Positions 46,329 through 57,861 of a stretch of DNA of 64,000 nucleotides are shown here, one piece after another; the first letter of the stretch is position 1; each line of letters starts with the position of its first letter. A program made the translations under genes and the position numbers. Source of the stretch: Tethya wilhelma (taxonomy: Eukaryota; Porifera; Demospongiae; Tethyida; Tethyidae); assembly GCA_964030475.1 (NCBI GenBank), contig CAXIPT010000009.1, positions 2,013,881 through 2,077,880 of the forward strand, read 5' to 3'. The notes beneath the pieces were generated by a model. That model was not told where the DNA came from, ran no database searches, and saw only the letters and a list, made by a program, of their open reading frames with translations.

Positions 46329-47805
46329 CACCTCCACATCGAAATATACTGACAAAGCTAACAACAATATTTTATATAATCCTATCAGAAGGTGTATGTT
46401 GACAGGGCTAGATTGGATTCCTCTGTCTAATAATTGCATTCTTATCCACCATGTACGTGCTCATAGCATTGGTTTCCACAATTACCTACATTCTCCAACG
46501 AACGTAAGATGGGGTTGCTTTTTTCCTAGCAATAGTCAAAAACATGTGATGTAAACGCAGGTTAATTCTTTTACATAACCAATCACAACTATTGAGCAAT
46601 AGTTTTCGTAATGAGTTAAGATCTGGAATCGAACTTAAGGAATATATGTCATAATCATGTCCGTTTATTATGAAATCATATTGTGTATGTGCGTGTGTGT
46701 GTGCGTGTGTGCGTGTGTGTGTGTGTGTGTGTGTGCGCGCGCACTTGCTAGCTAATTAGATTCCGGCACAACTCGTCTTCCCACGCTCATTATGCACAAC
46801 TGTTGTAAGTTGCTATGCAAACGTCTGTACAAGTTGACCACCCCTATTGCCTTTAAAGGACAACAGAATGAATTATCCATGAGTTTGACACGTAGAACTG
46901 TGGCTGCTCCAGTTGTGTTACGGAAAACCAATGGCTCCAGTTATTGTACACGTGTATATCGAATAGCCTCGTACCCAGGCCACTCCCAGTTTTTGCTGTG
47001 TTACAACTGGGAGTGGCCTAAGTACGAGGCTACATATCCGATTCTATATTCTGGTGATTGCTAGATTTGAGAGGTAGCTAAGTTTTATCTAGTGCAAATC
47101 ACCAGCAGCGCAAATTTATCATTTTTGCCAACATTAATTTTTATCTCTCTTTATGCATGTTTTGATGTCCCAGAGTCATATAAATATTGTCCGACTCCAT
47201 GCATGCTCTGCGATTCAGTCCACCTTTTGATAAATTTAATTTTATGAGTGAGTCCTTAATTGTGTTTGTCTGTACAAGAGACGTGGGTTCTGAAGTGGTG
47301 CAGTGTCTAGTGCTCTGGGCTTCCAACCTCATGGTTGGGGGTTCGAGTCCCTCCATGGATTATGGGCTAAAAGGGAAAAAAAAGAAGAAAAAAGTTTGTG
47401 TTTGTTTGTGTCATATATTGTGACGTATTCATTACAGATCTGTTCATCATCCCTCTGAAGGATTCAAACCCAAATTTCTCTTCCATGGAAACCAAGTACG
47501 TAAGACCGTAATTACTAGTAATTCAACCCCTCAGGGCTAATTACGTACTTAATTTACTCAAATAGATAGATAACCACAGCTGCACACCTCCTGCTATTCT
47601 AAAGAGGTGTGGCTGTGTGAAGCTCAAATGATGTTTGTCCTGCTATTTTGATGCTTGTTCGTGATACGTACGTGTGTGTGTGTGTGAGGGGGTTAGTTCG
47701 AAACAGGGAAAGGAGGAGTTATAGTCATATTAGCAGGATTCGGTGTTGCAGCGGACTTATTGTTTTACTGCTGCTTTTATATTTGACTTATTGTTGCTAC
47801 GTTGG

Positions 47806-47839
<34 letters not shown>

Positions 47840-50070
47840 AACTCGTGCATGCAATTCTGTTTGAAATACACACATTAGCCGCAACTCATACCCACTTCAT
47901 AATTGTATAATTGCTTCTCATTCATACAAAATGGCTCCCATACTTCAACATCTGCTGTAGTTGTAACATATCAATAGAACATTGTGTACAGAAATGGCCT
48001 ATAAGAATACATTTGTACACTTGCTATGCATACACACACACACACACGCATGCACACAGCATCAATCAGAACCACATCACCAAGTCATCAACTTTCACGA
48101 CATAGTTGACCAAGATGAACGTGGACTGGAGGACAGGTTCTCCCACGTCTTTGTTGGGTGGCTAGTGGAGCTCCTCCCATTCAGGATGCTCATGTTGGTG
48201 GCGATACTCCTCAACTCCGTCATCATTGGAGTACAAACAAACAAATACTTGGTCTGTGGAATGGAATAGTTGGAATGGGAATTCTCCACAACTAGTGGTA
48301 GCCTCGTAAACAAGGCAGGCATTCCCCAGCCACTTTAGTTAGGTTTTGCTTTTGTTAGTATATCCATGATTCTTAAAATAAGGAGAAATAACAATCTCCT
48401 TCCAGAAGAGGTATGACACGAGTGCACCTTTACTGACTCAACATTTAAGCACGCATGATCAAATCTTATTGCAAAGTATTGTGGTCACATGACCTCCCCC
48501 CCCCAAAAAGAAAGGGTGCAAAACCTAATATCATGCAGGCCTGGTTTCAAGGCTCAACAATGCATATATTATTACAGTCCTAACCTGCACCACATTTATA
48601 CACATTTATAATGTCAGGAGCAAAATTTCGGAAGTCTGTTTATGGCGTTGGACAACTTCTTCCTGACTCTGTTTGCTCTGGAGATCATCATTAAGTGGTA
48701 CCATGACTTTCTTGGCTTCTGGAGAGTAGGATGGAACGTTTTTGACTTTGTTATCGTGGCTGCTTCACTTCTTGGTCCAAGTAAGTTGATTACACACACA
48801 CTTCAAGGCGGTTTAATTCAAACCCTATTTTGAAAGGACATCTTGAACAATAGCTTCAAAATGGAAGGGAGGTCAAGTTGACCTAATGGGTTGATGTCTT
48901 TAGTAGATGCACAAACCACAACGAAGTTTTTGCTGTTCACTGTGAGTATTCTTGGGGTGTGTGTATACCGATTGTTAGCTTGCTGTATAATACACCCACC
49001 CCAAGGCCACCTGTGACACCTGTGAGGGCAGTCCATAGTTCAACAGCTGTAGCTAGTCTGTATAATTGGGTCTGCATGCATAATGTATGAGATTGAAAAC
49101 GACCAAGGTTCAAATCTCAAAGGTTTGTTCCTCTTTTTCGTACGCAAACCAATATCAGATGTAGTTTAATATTGTTTTGTCCACACATATACCTATTATG
49201 ATGGCAATAGTGGTATTGGTTTTAGCTTGTGATACAGTATCACAGTGACATCGAACAGAAGGTGGGGTTAAAGGTCAAATGATGACAAAGGGAGTCTTGT
49301 TTGAAATAGTAGCTAGGAGGATGCTACCTGAAATCACTTGATCGCTTCTCACGGAACATATAATGTTATTTCCTTTATTAGCTAACTTAATTAAGGAGTT
49401 GGGATCTTTAATGATTTCCCTTGGGTTTTGATTTCAGAAACATATCCCTCTCTCCCTTGTAGAAGAGCATGACTAGCTCGCACATGATGATATGGCATCG
49501 AAATCTGCTTGCTTTGTCGAGACAGATGGTTGAGCGGGCAGGAAAAGAATGCTATTTTAGTTTGAAATTTCTTGAGTATGAAATTACACATGATTTAACC
49601 CCCCACTTCCTCACCCACCTCCACACATACACATACCCACACCCACACTCCTCACACGTACAACACATCACATGTGTACTATACATACATACATACACAC
49701 ATGATTTGTGTGCTGCAGGTCTTACATTTCTCTCTGGATCTCGTGTTCTGAGAATCCTAAGAGTCTTGAGAGCTCTTAGGAGCCTTCGAAGCATCAGTGC
49801 TCTCAGGGGGCTACAGATTGTGGTGCAGACCGTCATCCACTCTATTCCTGGTCTGTTGGTAGATTGGAGCTACATGGAGCTAGAGCACTTACTGTTAATT
49901 GAGTGCCTTCTATATGGCAATGTGTTTGGAGCATTCTTGAGAGAGATGGGTTACTGGCGTTTGCTTCCTGTATTGTAACTCGTTATAATTAGCATCGCTT
50001 CAAATGCTTCCTGTTTTGATGACACCTATTTTAAGTGATTGAATTCTAGCTAATTAACTGACTTTTAACT

Positions 50071-50113
<43 letters not shown>

Positions 50114-50462
50114 CACACACGCACAGACATGGCCAACATAGTTGCTCTTCTGCTCATCTGTATGTTCATCTTTGCCATTCTTGGCTACTCTTTCTTCGGA
50201 GACAACTGTCCCAACCATTTTGGCTCCCTGGGCACAAGTACGTATGTTGATAGCAAATACCTCACACACTATACAATTCCACTCACCAATTACCACTGCA
50301 TGTAGCCCATTGCTGCGTGTTACACTGGGTAACGTAACATTAAGAGCAAACATCAAACGAGTTGCTCACAATATCATGTTGTGATTATATGACAATCACT
50401 GAAGATTTATTGGATGTGTGTGCATGCAGCACGCACACATAATCTGCTTGAAATGGGATGGT

Positions 50463-50504
<42 letters not shown>

Positions 50505-52594
50505 GTACACACACACTGCAGCCATGTTTTCTCTGTTCATCTGTGTCACTCAAGATGGGTGGATGGGGATCACAGAGGAGCTCAACCAATGTGGCAACTC
50601 CATCTTGGGTGCCATCTACCTCCTCATCTTTATCACCATTGGAGCCTTTATCTTTGCTAACTTGGTAGTAGCTGTGGTGGTTACAAACCTTGTAAGTTGT
50701 TGAAGATATGTAGCTCCTTTCAGTGCACTCACAATTAAATGTTGAAAGAACACTTGCAAAAGTTAAAATAACGAATGAAGGGGCGCCCGGAAGATTGAGC
50801 CCATTAGATTTGGTGTGTAGATAAGGAATATCCGTGGTCTAGTATTGTAGAAATAAAAACATAATGAACTAAAAATTCTATTGTGTGAGTTTTGGTGTCT
50901 GTGTGTGTGTCTGTGTGTGTGTGGGTGGGCAGATGAATTGACTCATTTTTGTGGCATAGGACAAGAATTTCACTCACAAACTCCTTCACTGGTGGGATAT
51001 GCAAGCACTGGCACACATCATCTTAGTACACTCACACACAACTACTGGTGGCCTAGTTGCCTAGTAACAGTACACACCTCTTTCACTCACACAGGAATGG
51101 GCCATTGCAGAGCAGAAAGAACTGGAGGAGAAGTCGAAGTCAACTAGCAAGTTGTCGACTGTGGATCAAAACGAAAATATAATCACTGTGGACCCGAAGG
51201 ACTTTCTCACCAAGCTAGCAAGACACCAAGAGCCACTGTTGATCCCTGTATGTATGTATGTATGTATGTATGTATGTGATCCTCATGGTATAATATAGCA
51301 GCTGTTTTTCATTTGTTATCATTAATTAGAGGGTGGAGTTAATTACATGTACCTGTACTTGTACACACAATCGTGATTATCATTATGAGTCCATCATTTG
51401 GTCTCTGTAGGAGTTCAACTTGAACACAAATGCACTGGAAGACTATTTCCTCCTCATTTCAGCAATGGAGGACAACCTGGTGGAGTTCAAGAAGCTAAAA
51501 GTCCAATTGACAGAGGTCAATAGCCAACTGTTTTAGAAACATAAATTTTATCAACTTGTACACATGCCAAGACTTTGATCTTTGAGTGAAAAAACAACTA
51601 CCACAAAAGTGGCTTATTACAACATTTCTTCTCTCCTGTCTCCCCACAGATCCAACAAGAGATCAAAGCTTTGGCGACTTTGGATGATGTTAGCGACGAT
51701 GAGGTGTTTGAACTCAGCACGATGGCGGGAGCCAGTTGTGTCTCATCCTCCACTAGATCGAGACCTGCCTCTCCCTCGCAGCACACCACCAGCGAGGTGC
51801 CTCCGTTTCAACCTAGGAAGAGGAGGTTCCATAGCTTGGTGAGCTGGCTAGACCATAGCAACCACTTCCTAGCAAACAGACATTTATCCATTTCTATTGT
51901 TGCTAAGCAGTTAAACACCCAGTGTTTGTAAGGACCAGTTATGACTAGGTATCCAAGGAACACCCCTTGTAAAGTGTAATCAGTATGAAGTTCTCTTAGT
52001 TCAAATTCTTATGTGATTATGCTCACAATGTGCTTTCATGAATGAAGGGATGAGACTCGGAAGACAGAACTTTGTAAACATGTTTTGAACTTTGAACTTT
52101 GTAACCAACTTTGTGTGTGAACATGTATACCGTAAAGCGGGTAAATTTGGCAGGCTTAAAATTTGGTGAATTCCCATTTTGGCATGATTGGTGACTTTAA
52201 ATTTGATGATTTTATTCCGCACACTACATTGTATTATGGGCATGCATGCAAAAACTGTTTGGCGATTTGAAGAATAATTTGCCAATTTGCCAAGTTTAAT
52301 TCTCGCCAAATTTACCCACTATACGGTATACTCCCCTTACAGGCAGGAGGAGATGCCGTCTCTAGTCTAATGGCCATGAACCGACGCAACCCGGTGGCTC
52401 CTTCACGGGCCAAGAGCATCCATCACATCATAAGCCATCTTGCCACGTCCCAGCACCAGCACCATCATCACCATCACCTGCATCACCGGCTCAGTCTCAC
52501 ACCTTCCCTGCTCACCGAAAGACACGCCCACCATAGTGATTATCACCATGGCAACCAGGATGAACCCTCTCTGAAAGAAGAGCCTTACGAATGA
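44657..52594 (+). CDS. CATSPER4: CatSper4-type sperm calcium channel subunit
   Basis: Eleven exons: 44657-44757, 47438-47499, 48070-48251, 48618-48780, 49719-49850, 50127-50237, 50522-50691, 51095-51247, 51411-51515, 51650-51838 and 52343-52594. All phases agree, giving 539 residues. CatSper4 is one of four pore-forming subunits of the flagellar calcium channel needed for sperm hyperactivation. It has one six-helix domain: S1 (MLMLVAILLNSVIIGVQTNKYL), S2-S3 (LTLFALEIIIKW, GWNVFDFVIVAASLL), S4 RVLRILRVLRALRSLR, S5 after HSIPDMANIVALLL, the pore FSLFICVTQDGWMGI and S6 FITIGAFIFANLVVAVVVTNL. SIPDMANI, TQDGW and FITIGAF match mammalian CatSper4 specifically. A coiled-coil segment (AMEDNLVEFKKLKVQLTE) follows, as in the family, and then a His-rich tail. 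The start is the first ATG of exon 1; a non-coding leader exon is possible. Confidence 0.88.
45668..46692. mobile_element. TIR element with about 165-base inverted ends
   Basis: The segment 45668-45838 recurs as its reverse complement at 46527-46692 with few mismatches. It includes ATAAACGGACATGATTATGA and TAACCTGCGTTTACATCACA. The spacer of about 690 bases is non-coding and contains a CA microsatellite. It lies in CATSPER4 intron 1. Confidence 0.85.
46964..47032. repeat. Short hairpin (foldback) repeat
   Basis: TAGCCTCGTACCCAGGCCAC.. pairs with ..GTGGCCTAAGTACGAGGCTA, giving a stem of about 27 bases with a 15-base loop. It is intronic in CATSPER4. Confidence 0.8.
47283..47395 (+). repeat. 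tRNA-derived SINE-like sequence with an A-rich tail
   Basis: GGTGCAGTGTCTAGTGCTCT (A-box region) and GGGGGTTCGAGTCCCTCC (B box with T-stem) are spaced as in a tRNA head. An A-rich tail (AAAAGGGAAAAAAAAGAAGA) follows, ending 40 bases before CATSPER4 exon 2. It is a different family from the copies at 36530 and 62859. Confidence 0.6.
50465..50521. repeat. (CT)n(CA)n tract at a CATSPER4 acceptor
   Basis: CT then CA repeats end in CTGCAG, the 3' splice site of the pore exon at 50522. Confidence 0.8.
52127..52329. mobile_element. MITE family copy 3 (intact ends)
   Basis: A 203-base element starts ATACCGTAAAGCGGGTAAAT and ends ATTTACCCACTATACGGTAT. It is in the same orientation as copy 2 and lies 13 bases before the last CATSPER4 exon's acceptor. 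Confidence 0.85.
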
Positions 52595-53297
52595 CATCAT
52601 GGTTAGGTCGACTTATTATAATAATTAACGTCATGACCAGTATCACTTTCTTTTGCACACACACGGCATTAATCGATCACTTAATATCTCTTTTGCTTGT
52701 ATTGTAGTTATATAACACTGCCATTGTACACTGAACTATAGTAACAGTAGGTAGATACTATGTTGTAATTGTATACATCTTCAATACTAACGTAAAGAAT
52801 TTCCGTTACAGTTTATGATGTAATGTCAATAGACGTGATACGTGAACACACTTGTGTTTTGAGCAGGACACCTGGTCACTATATTGATGGTGTAATGTAT
52901 ACCTCCATCTCCTCCATTTCAAATTCTTACCTACCAAACACATCAACTACTAGTGCACGTGCAAAAACCGTGCTGTGTACAACAATGATAAAACAATTAA
53001 ATGCAAGAAATTGCCTGAAATTAAAGCCCGAAAAATTAACACGTGTACATCTCGATCTTGGCCTCTTAATGCTTATAATTTCAAAGAAATCTCCACCTCT
53101 TAAACAGAACTTTAGGAATGTTTTGGAGTTTGGTAGTGATTAACTCATGCAGAAGGTCATGGGTTAGGCCACTCTGGTAATGTTCTCAGCCCTTCATTAT
53201 ACTACTGGTTATGTGATCCCCTTTATCAACCACACTGAAATGAGTACAATACACATGACCTATCACATGTACTACTGCTCCATTGTGCTATTGAAAG

Positions 53298-53332
<35 letters not shown>

Positions 53333-53870
53333 CAGTGCATGTGCTGACAGACAATGGGTATCTGATATAATTAGAGAGTCCATTTACTTCTCTAACATCG
53401 AGGCCATGGAATGTATGCAGGTGAAGAAAAGTGAGCCATGTTAGCTACAGATGTAGCTATACAACTAGAAGACACATCAGCTGAATAGTTCTTTAGATTT
53501 AGCTACAACCAGAGTGCACATTATGTGCTATAGACCTCCCTAGCTACCATCCCAGCTAGTAGTACATGACTTGTAACTTAATATCCATCGCCATGGAAAC
53601 CAGTTGAAGTATTTTCACTTAGCCCACAAAGTGGGTGGTATTATAATTGATTAATAAGCATTCATAATGAAATTTCCCTCTGGCTATTGCAACTTTGTGA
53701 GTAAAACAATTTCTCAATATTACATTTAATTAGGAATTGGAATTCTAATTGGATGTTCCTAACGAGCGTGTTAAAGTTAATTGATAAAACAATTTCAATT
53801 CTAGTGCACTCTTTAACCACATAGTTATATAATAATATAATAATTCCATAGTAAGTATGATAATTATTAT
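52595..53870. other. Intergenic region between convergent CATSPER4 and ASB-like genes
   Basis: AT-rich sequence with a CA microsatellite (53299-53328). No supported exon, RNA gene or large inverted repeat was seen. Confidence 0.5.
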
Positions 53871-55008
53871 CTACTGGTGTTTCATTGCTTGCAACCCTCC
53901 CCCTACATATCTCGACTGTTTCGGTTTTCGACTTTCACTTCTCTTTCTAACAGTCTCACTCTTAACTGTCCTCATTCTGTCCCAGTTTTGGTGCAGTTCA
54001 TCATTCTTTTCAACCGGTAAGCTACAAAGGAAGGTGAGGATATGCTTCGGTAGGGGGAGCTCTTTGATCCTACGTCTCTTCGAGGGACCGAGGTGACGAC
54101 GAATGGAGACACGACAGAGATGTTGCAAGGACCAAACCTTACCTGTGGGAGTGTAGAAGATGGAATTCATTTTTAAAAAAAAATATTTTTTTTAGCAACT
54201 ACTATAATTATTAATTTATGATACCAAATCCTTAAAACATGTGAAGCGAAATTATACATGTGCTCATCACACGCTTCTACTGTCTATAAAATTTTAGCTT
54301 AGGAGGAAGGGGGTACTAACTTTACCTTGAAGATCAATAGACAACTATATATATAACTCTTCTACTTTATAGAATTGAAAACATTCTAAATCGGCAATTG
54401 ACATAAATTTACCCACAAACATTCCATTATAATTATGATACAAAAAGTGCTATTGAATTGATATGCATTATGTATATACCCTCACCTAATGCAGCACCAA
54501 TGACTCTTGAACACACGGGCACATGATCCGATAACTCTAACACAGACATGGCATCACTCTCTTTAACCCCTTTACCACCAAATATACTCGCTCCGTAACA
54601 CAACAACAGTTCAGCAGCGTCCCTGTTCCCATGAATGACAGCATGATGAAGAGGGGTCAAATCTTGGTGGTCAATGGAGTTCACATCTGCTCCCGAATCG
54701 AGCAGTAACATCATGATTTCAAGATGGCCTTGTGCCGTGCTCTGATGAAGAGGCGTCTCTCTCCATACATTCCTACATACAATGTTATGGCCAGAGAGAA
54801 GCAGCATGAGAACGTCACTGTACGAGCCCTTGTAGCAGGCGACGTGTAGAGCAGTGTTGTCATCCTCAGCATACGTTTTAGGCACTCTGGGAAGAAGTAG
54901 GCGTGGTTTAGGCTCGACAGCCGCTAACACTACTTGAGGAGGATTTGGCTGGCCGTCTGGTCTCTGTGGTTGATTAGGAGCGGCTCCGTCGTCTTGTTGA
55001 GCTGCCAT
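53871..55008 (-). CDS. Ankyrin repeat and SOCS box protein (ASB-like)
   Basis: Two exons on the minus strand, 55008-54486 and 54142-53871, join in phase 1 to 264 residues. After a Pro-rich start come about three ankyrin repeats: DNTALHVACYKGSYSDVLML, ETPLHQSTAQGHLEIMMLLL and LTPLHHAVIHGNRDAAELLL. Exon 2 begins with a SOCS box: VWSLQHLCRVSIRRHLG, then IKELPLPKHILTFLCSL. ASB proteins are substrate receptors of Cullin5-Elongin B/C ubiquitin ligases. The SOCS box is followed by an unusual basic tail of about 45 residues (KSETVRKRSESRKPKQSRY), whereas most SOCS boxes are at the very C-terminus. The start at 55008 (MAAQQDDGA) is preferred; the gene is divergent from CPSF3, 180 bases away. The specific ASB number cannot be assigned. 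Confidence 0.82.
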
Positions 55009-55187
55009 TAGACCTAGACACCTCACACACAAGGATACAGTCCCGTCTGCAAACGTCTAGAGAAGATGACAGGCGATATGATGATTCTCTCACACTTTGG
55101 AAATTCGAATTATTTTTAACCCTTTACCACCTGAATATCTGCACATGGTAGGAACAGCTATATATAGGTCATAGAAAAAGTGAAGTG

Positions 55188-57728
55188 ATGGCTGCTAAAA
55201 GGAAAGCGGAAGGTGGTGATCCACCAGAGGAGACAGACCTGCTCACCATTAGACCTCTGTGAGTTGCTCCATATTGTGTGATGTAGCTGGCTATGTTGTG
55301 TGACTACTATAGTCAGTGAGTGGGTGAGTGTGTGTGTTAATGATTCGTGTGATTGCAGGGGTGCTGGGCAAGAAGTGGGAAGGTCGTGTGTGATGCTGGA
55401 ATTCAAAAACAAGAAGATTATGGTATGGTAGTAATTGTCTGCATACTCTCTCCCACACTTTAATTATATCCTAATTATTATACCTACCATTACAACTATC
55501 TGTTGACGACTAGAGAGAAAGTGCACACACACACACACGCACACGTGCACACACACACACCACGCCAGTTGGACTGTGGTATCCATCCTGGACTCTCTGG
55601 AATGGACGCCCTTCCTTACACAGACATGATCGAAGCTGATGAGATCGACCTTCTGCTCATATCACAGTACGTATGAGAGTGATAGTATCATGTTGTCATG
55701 GCATTACTGAAGCATACGTTTTGTACCAACATTGCAGCTTTCATTTAGACCACTGTGGAGCTCTGCCTTGGTTTCTGGAAAAGGTACTTTAGGAAAGACA
55801 TGAATTGTTTATTTTTTTGTCTTGTGGGTGGCTTGATTGTGTGAGGTTTTTCTCTGACTGTTCTCTCTTTCCTGCCATGTGCCGACCGATCTCTGTAGAC
55901 CACATTCAAAGGCAGAGTGTTCATGACACACGCAACCAAAGCCATTTATCGATGGCTGCTCTCAGATTATATTAAAGTTAGGTGAGTAGATGTTTAATTT
56001 TTATAATGTATCTACTTATAAAAAGAAGTTGTATAGCATGCAAGCCATGTTTAGTAAAATTTTCACTCTTCCCCCACCTTTCTCTTTCTCTATCTTGTGT
56101 GCAGTAACATATCTACAGACCAAATGCTTTACACGGAGAAAGACTTGGAGAAATCGATGGACAAAATAGAAACAGTCAACTTCCATCAAGTAAGCAGCAT
56201 ATCTCTCCAAATACTGTCCCATTCCAATAGTTTGATATTCCCATTCCCCATTCCAGGAAGTTGACGTCAATGGGATAAAATTCTGGTGCTACAACGCGGG
56301 CCACGTGCTAGGAGCTGCCATGTTCATGATAGAAATAGCCGGAGTAAAGATTCTCTCTCTCTCACTCTCCCTTCCTCCCTCCTTCTAGGAAATGAGCATT
56401 GAGATCTACAATCCTCGCAACACTCAAGCAGTGGAGCTTTATTTCAGAGGAGAGAAGATGGCCAAGGTGCTAGGATCACTGGCAGGGGGTAAACCATCCG
56501 AGGGACACAATGTCTCGGGGGTACTCATCAAACAGGGGTTCAACTACCATCTCATCGACCCCTCCGACCTTTCTAGTAAGTCATGTGACAGTCACATGAG
56601 CAAGTTATGCACTTGGATAAATATCATGTGACAGTCTCATGATCTATTGTTTGATTGCAGGTTACACAGATCTTTCCACCAGCTCCGTAACACAGGTAAA
56701 ATACCAAGCCATGTGATAGTTACACAAGAGTCATGTGACTGTCACGTGACCTTGCTGCAGCGGCAAATGGTCTACTGTAAAGCTCCCTTCTCTCTCCTCT
56801 ATCATCACCTTCGACAGCTCTCATCAGACGCAGACAGTGTCATAGTACACGGAAAACAGACCATTAAAGTAAGTAAAAACAACTTTGTTTCATTTTTGTT
56901 GGGTTTTTTGTAGACCCCAAAAAAAAGGAAAAAATAACGTTTATGAATTATATTTTCCATACACGCTTGCTGGGCCTTTTTGAGTCTTGTTTGTTTCGTG
57001 GCTGGTTGGTTTATGTGTGTGCAGTTGTTTGATGGTGCTGTCAGCGTGATGAAAGATGACGCAAAGATTATCATTGAGGTGAGGCTGGTCATGTGATTCT
57101 CACATGATATAGACATCCAGCACACATTTATGTAATCACTTTTTATTCATTTCACATTTTATTTCAGTGGACTGCTGACAGTATTAATGACATGTATGCT
57201 GATGCAGTGCAGGCAGTGATACTGCAGATCGAATCTAACCCCCTGAACTTCAGCAGTGAGTCTAAATATCTAACACTAGAACCACCAATAGCATTATCCA
57301 CCTTTCAAAATAAGAAAACGGTATAGAAAAGCCTCTCACCAAAGGACAATCTTTTATACCTAAAAGCACCTCTGAGAAAAGGACAACCTTTCTCTCAAAG
57401 TTTAGGACAAACTAGTTGACTTTGTAAACTGTCCTTTGTTCAGTGGTTCCTCTCTACCACCTCTCTAAGCTGATTACTAAAATTCTTTCTCTCCTTCAGT
57501 TGGTGTTAAAGAAGAGGACAAGTTGAAGAAAGAGTCAAAGTTTTCTGATCGTCTTCTCAAACTGATGAAGGAGATGTTTGGAGCCAAGAGTGTTAGGTGG
57601 TCTCAAGAGGGAGACAAACTGATTGAGATTCACATTGATACTAACACCGCGTTACTCGATCCTAACACACTGGTAAGATCAGAATCAAGATGAAGCTCTT
57701 TGCTTCTCTGCCATTTTTTGTAGTCAAT

Positions 57729-57784
<56 letters not shown>

Positions 57785-57861
57785 CTGTTGAATGTTCCGA
57801 CCCCTCCCTAAACCATCTTGTTTCAGCTGCTGCTAAGAGACTAAAAACTTCTCTTTCCTGA
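55188..57861 (+). CDS. CPSF3: CPSF73 mRNA 3'-end endonuclease, internally deleted as shown
   Basis: Exons 55188-55258, 55359-55422, 55569-55666, 55738-55783, 55899-55981, 56105-56189, 56257-about 56355, 56389-56575, 56661-56695, 56761-56868, 57025-57078, 57168-57255, 57500-57672 and 57784-57861. CPSF73 cuts pre-mRNA at the poly(A) site. The N-terminus is very conserved ([19 protein letters not shown], the zinc motif [45 protein letters not shown]). Right after GVKIL the coding sequence runs into a CT-rich tract with no donor. The next exon resumes at [20 protein letters not shown], about 330 residues further on in the family. The rest of the metallo-beta-lactamase fold, all of beta-CASP and its zinc ligands are missing. 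About 423 codons remain instead of about 684. Since the C-terminal exons are intact, an assembly collapse at CT repeats is the likeliest cause; a real deletion or pseudogene is possible. Confidence 0.9.
57730..57781. repeat. (CA)n microsatellite at the last CPSF3 acceptor
   Basis: CA repeats end in ACACAG at 57783, the 3' splice site of the last CPSF3 exon. Confidence 0.85.
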
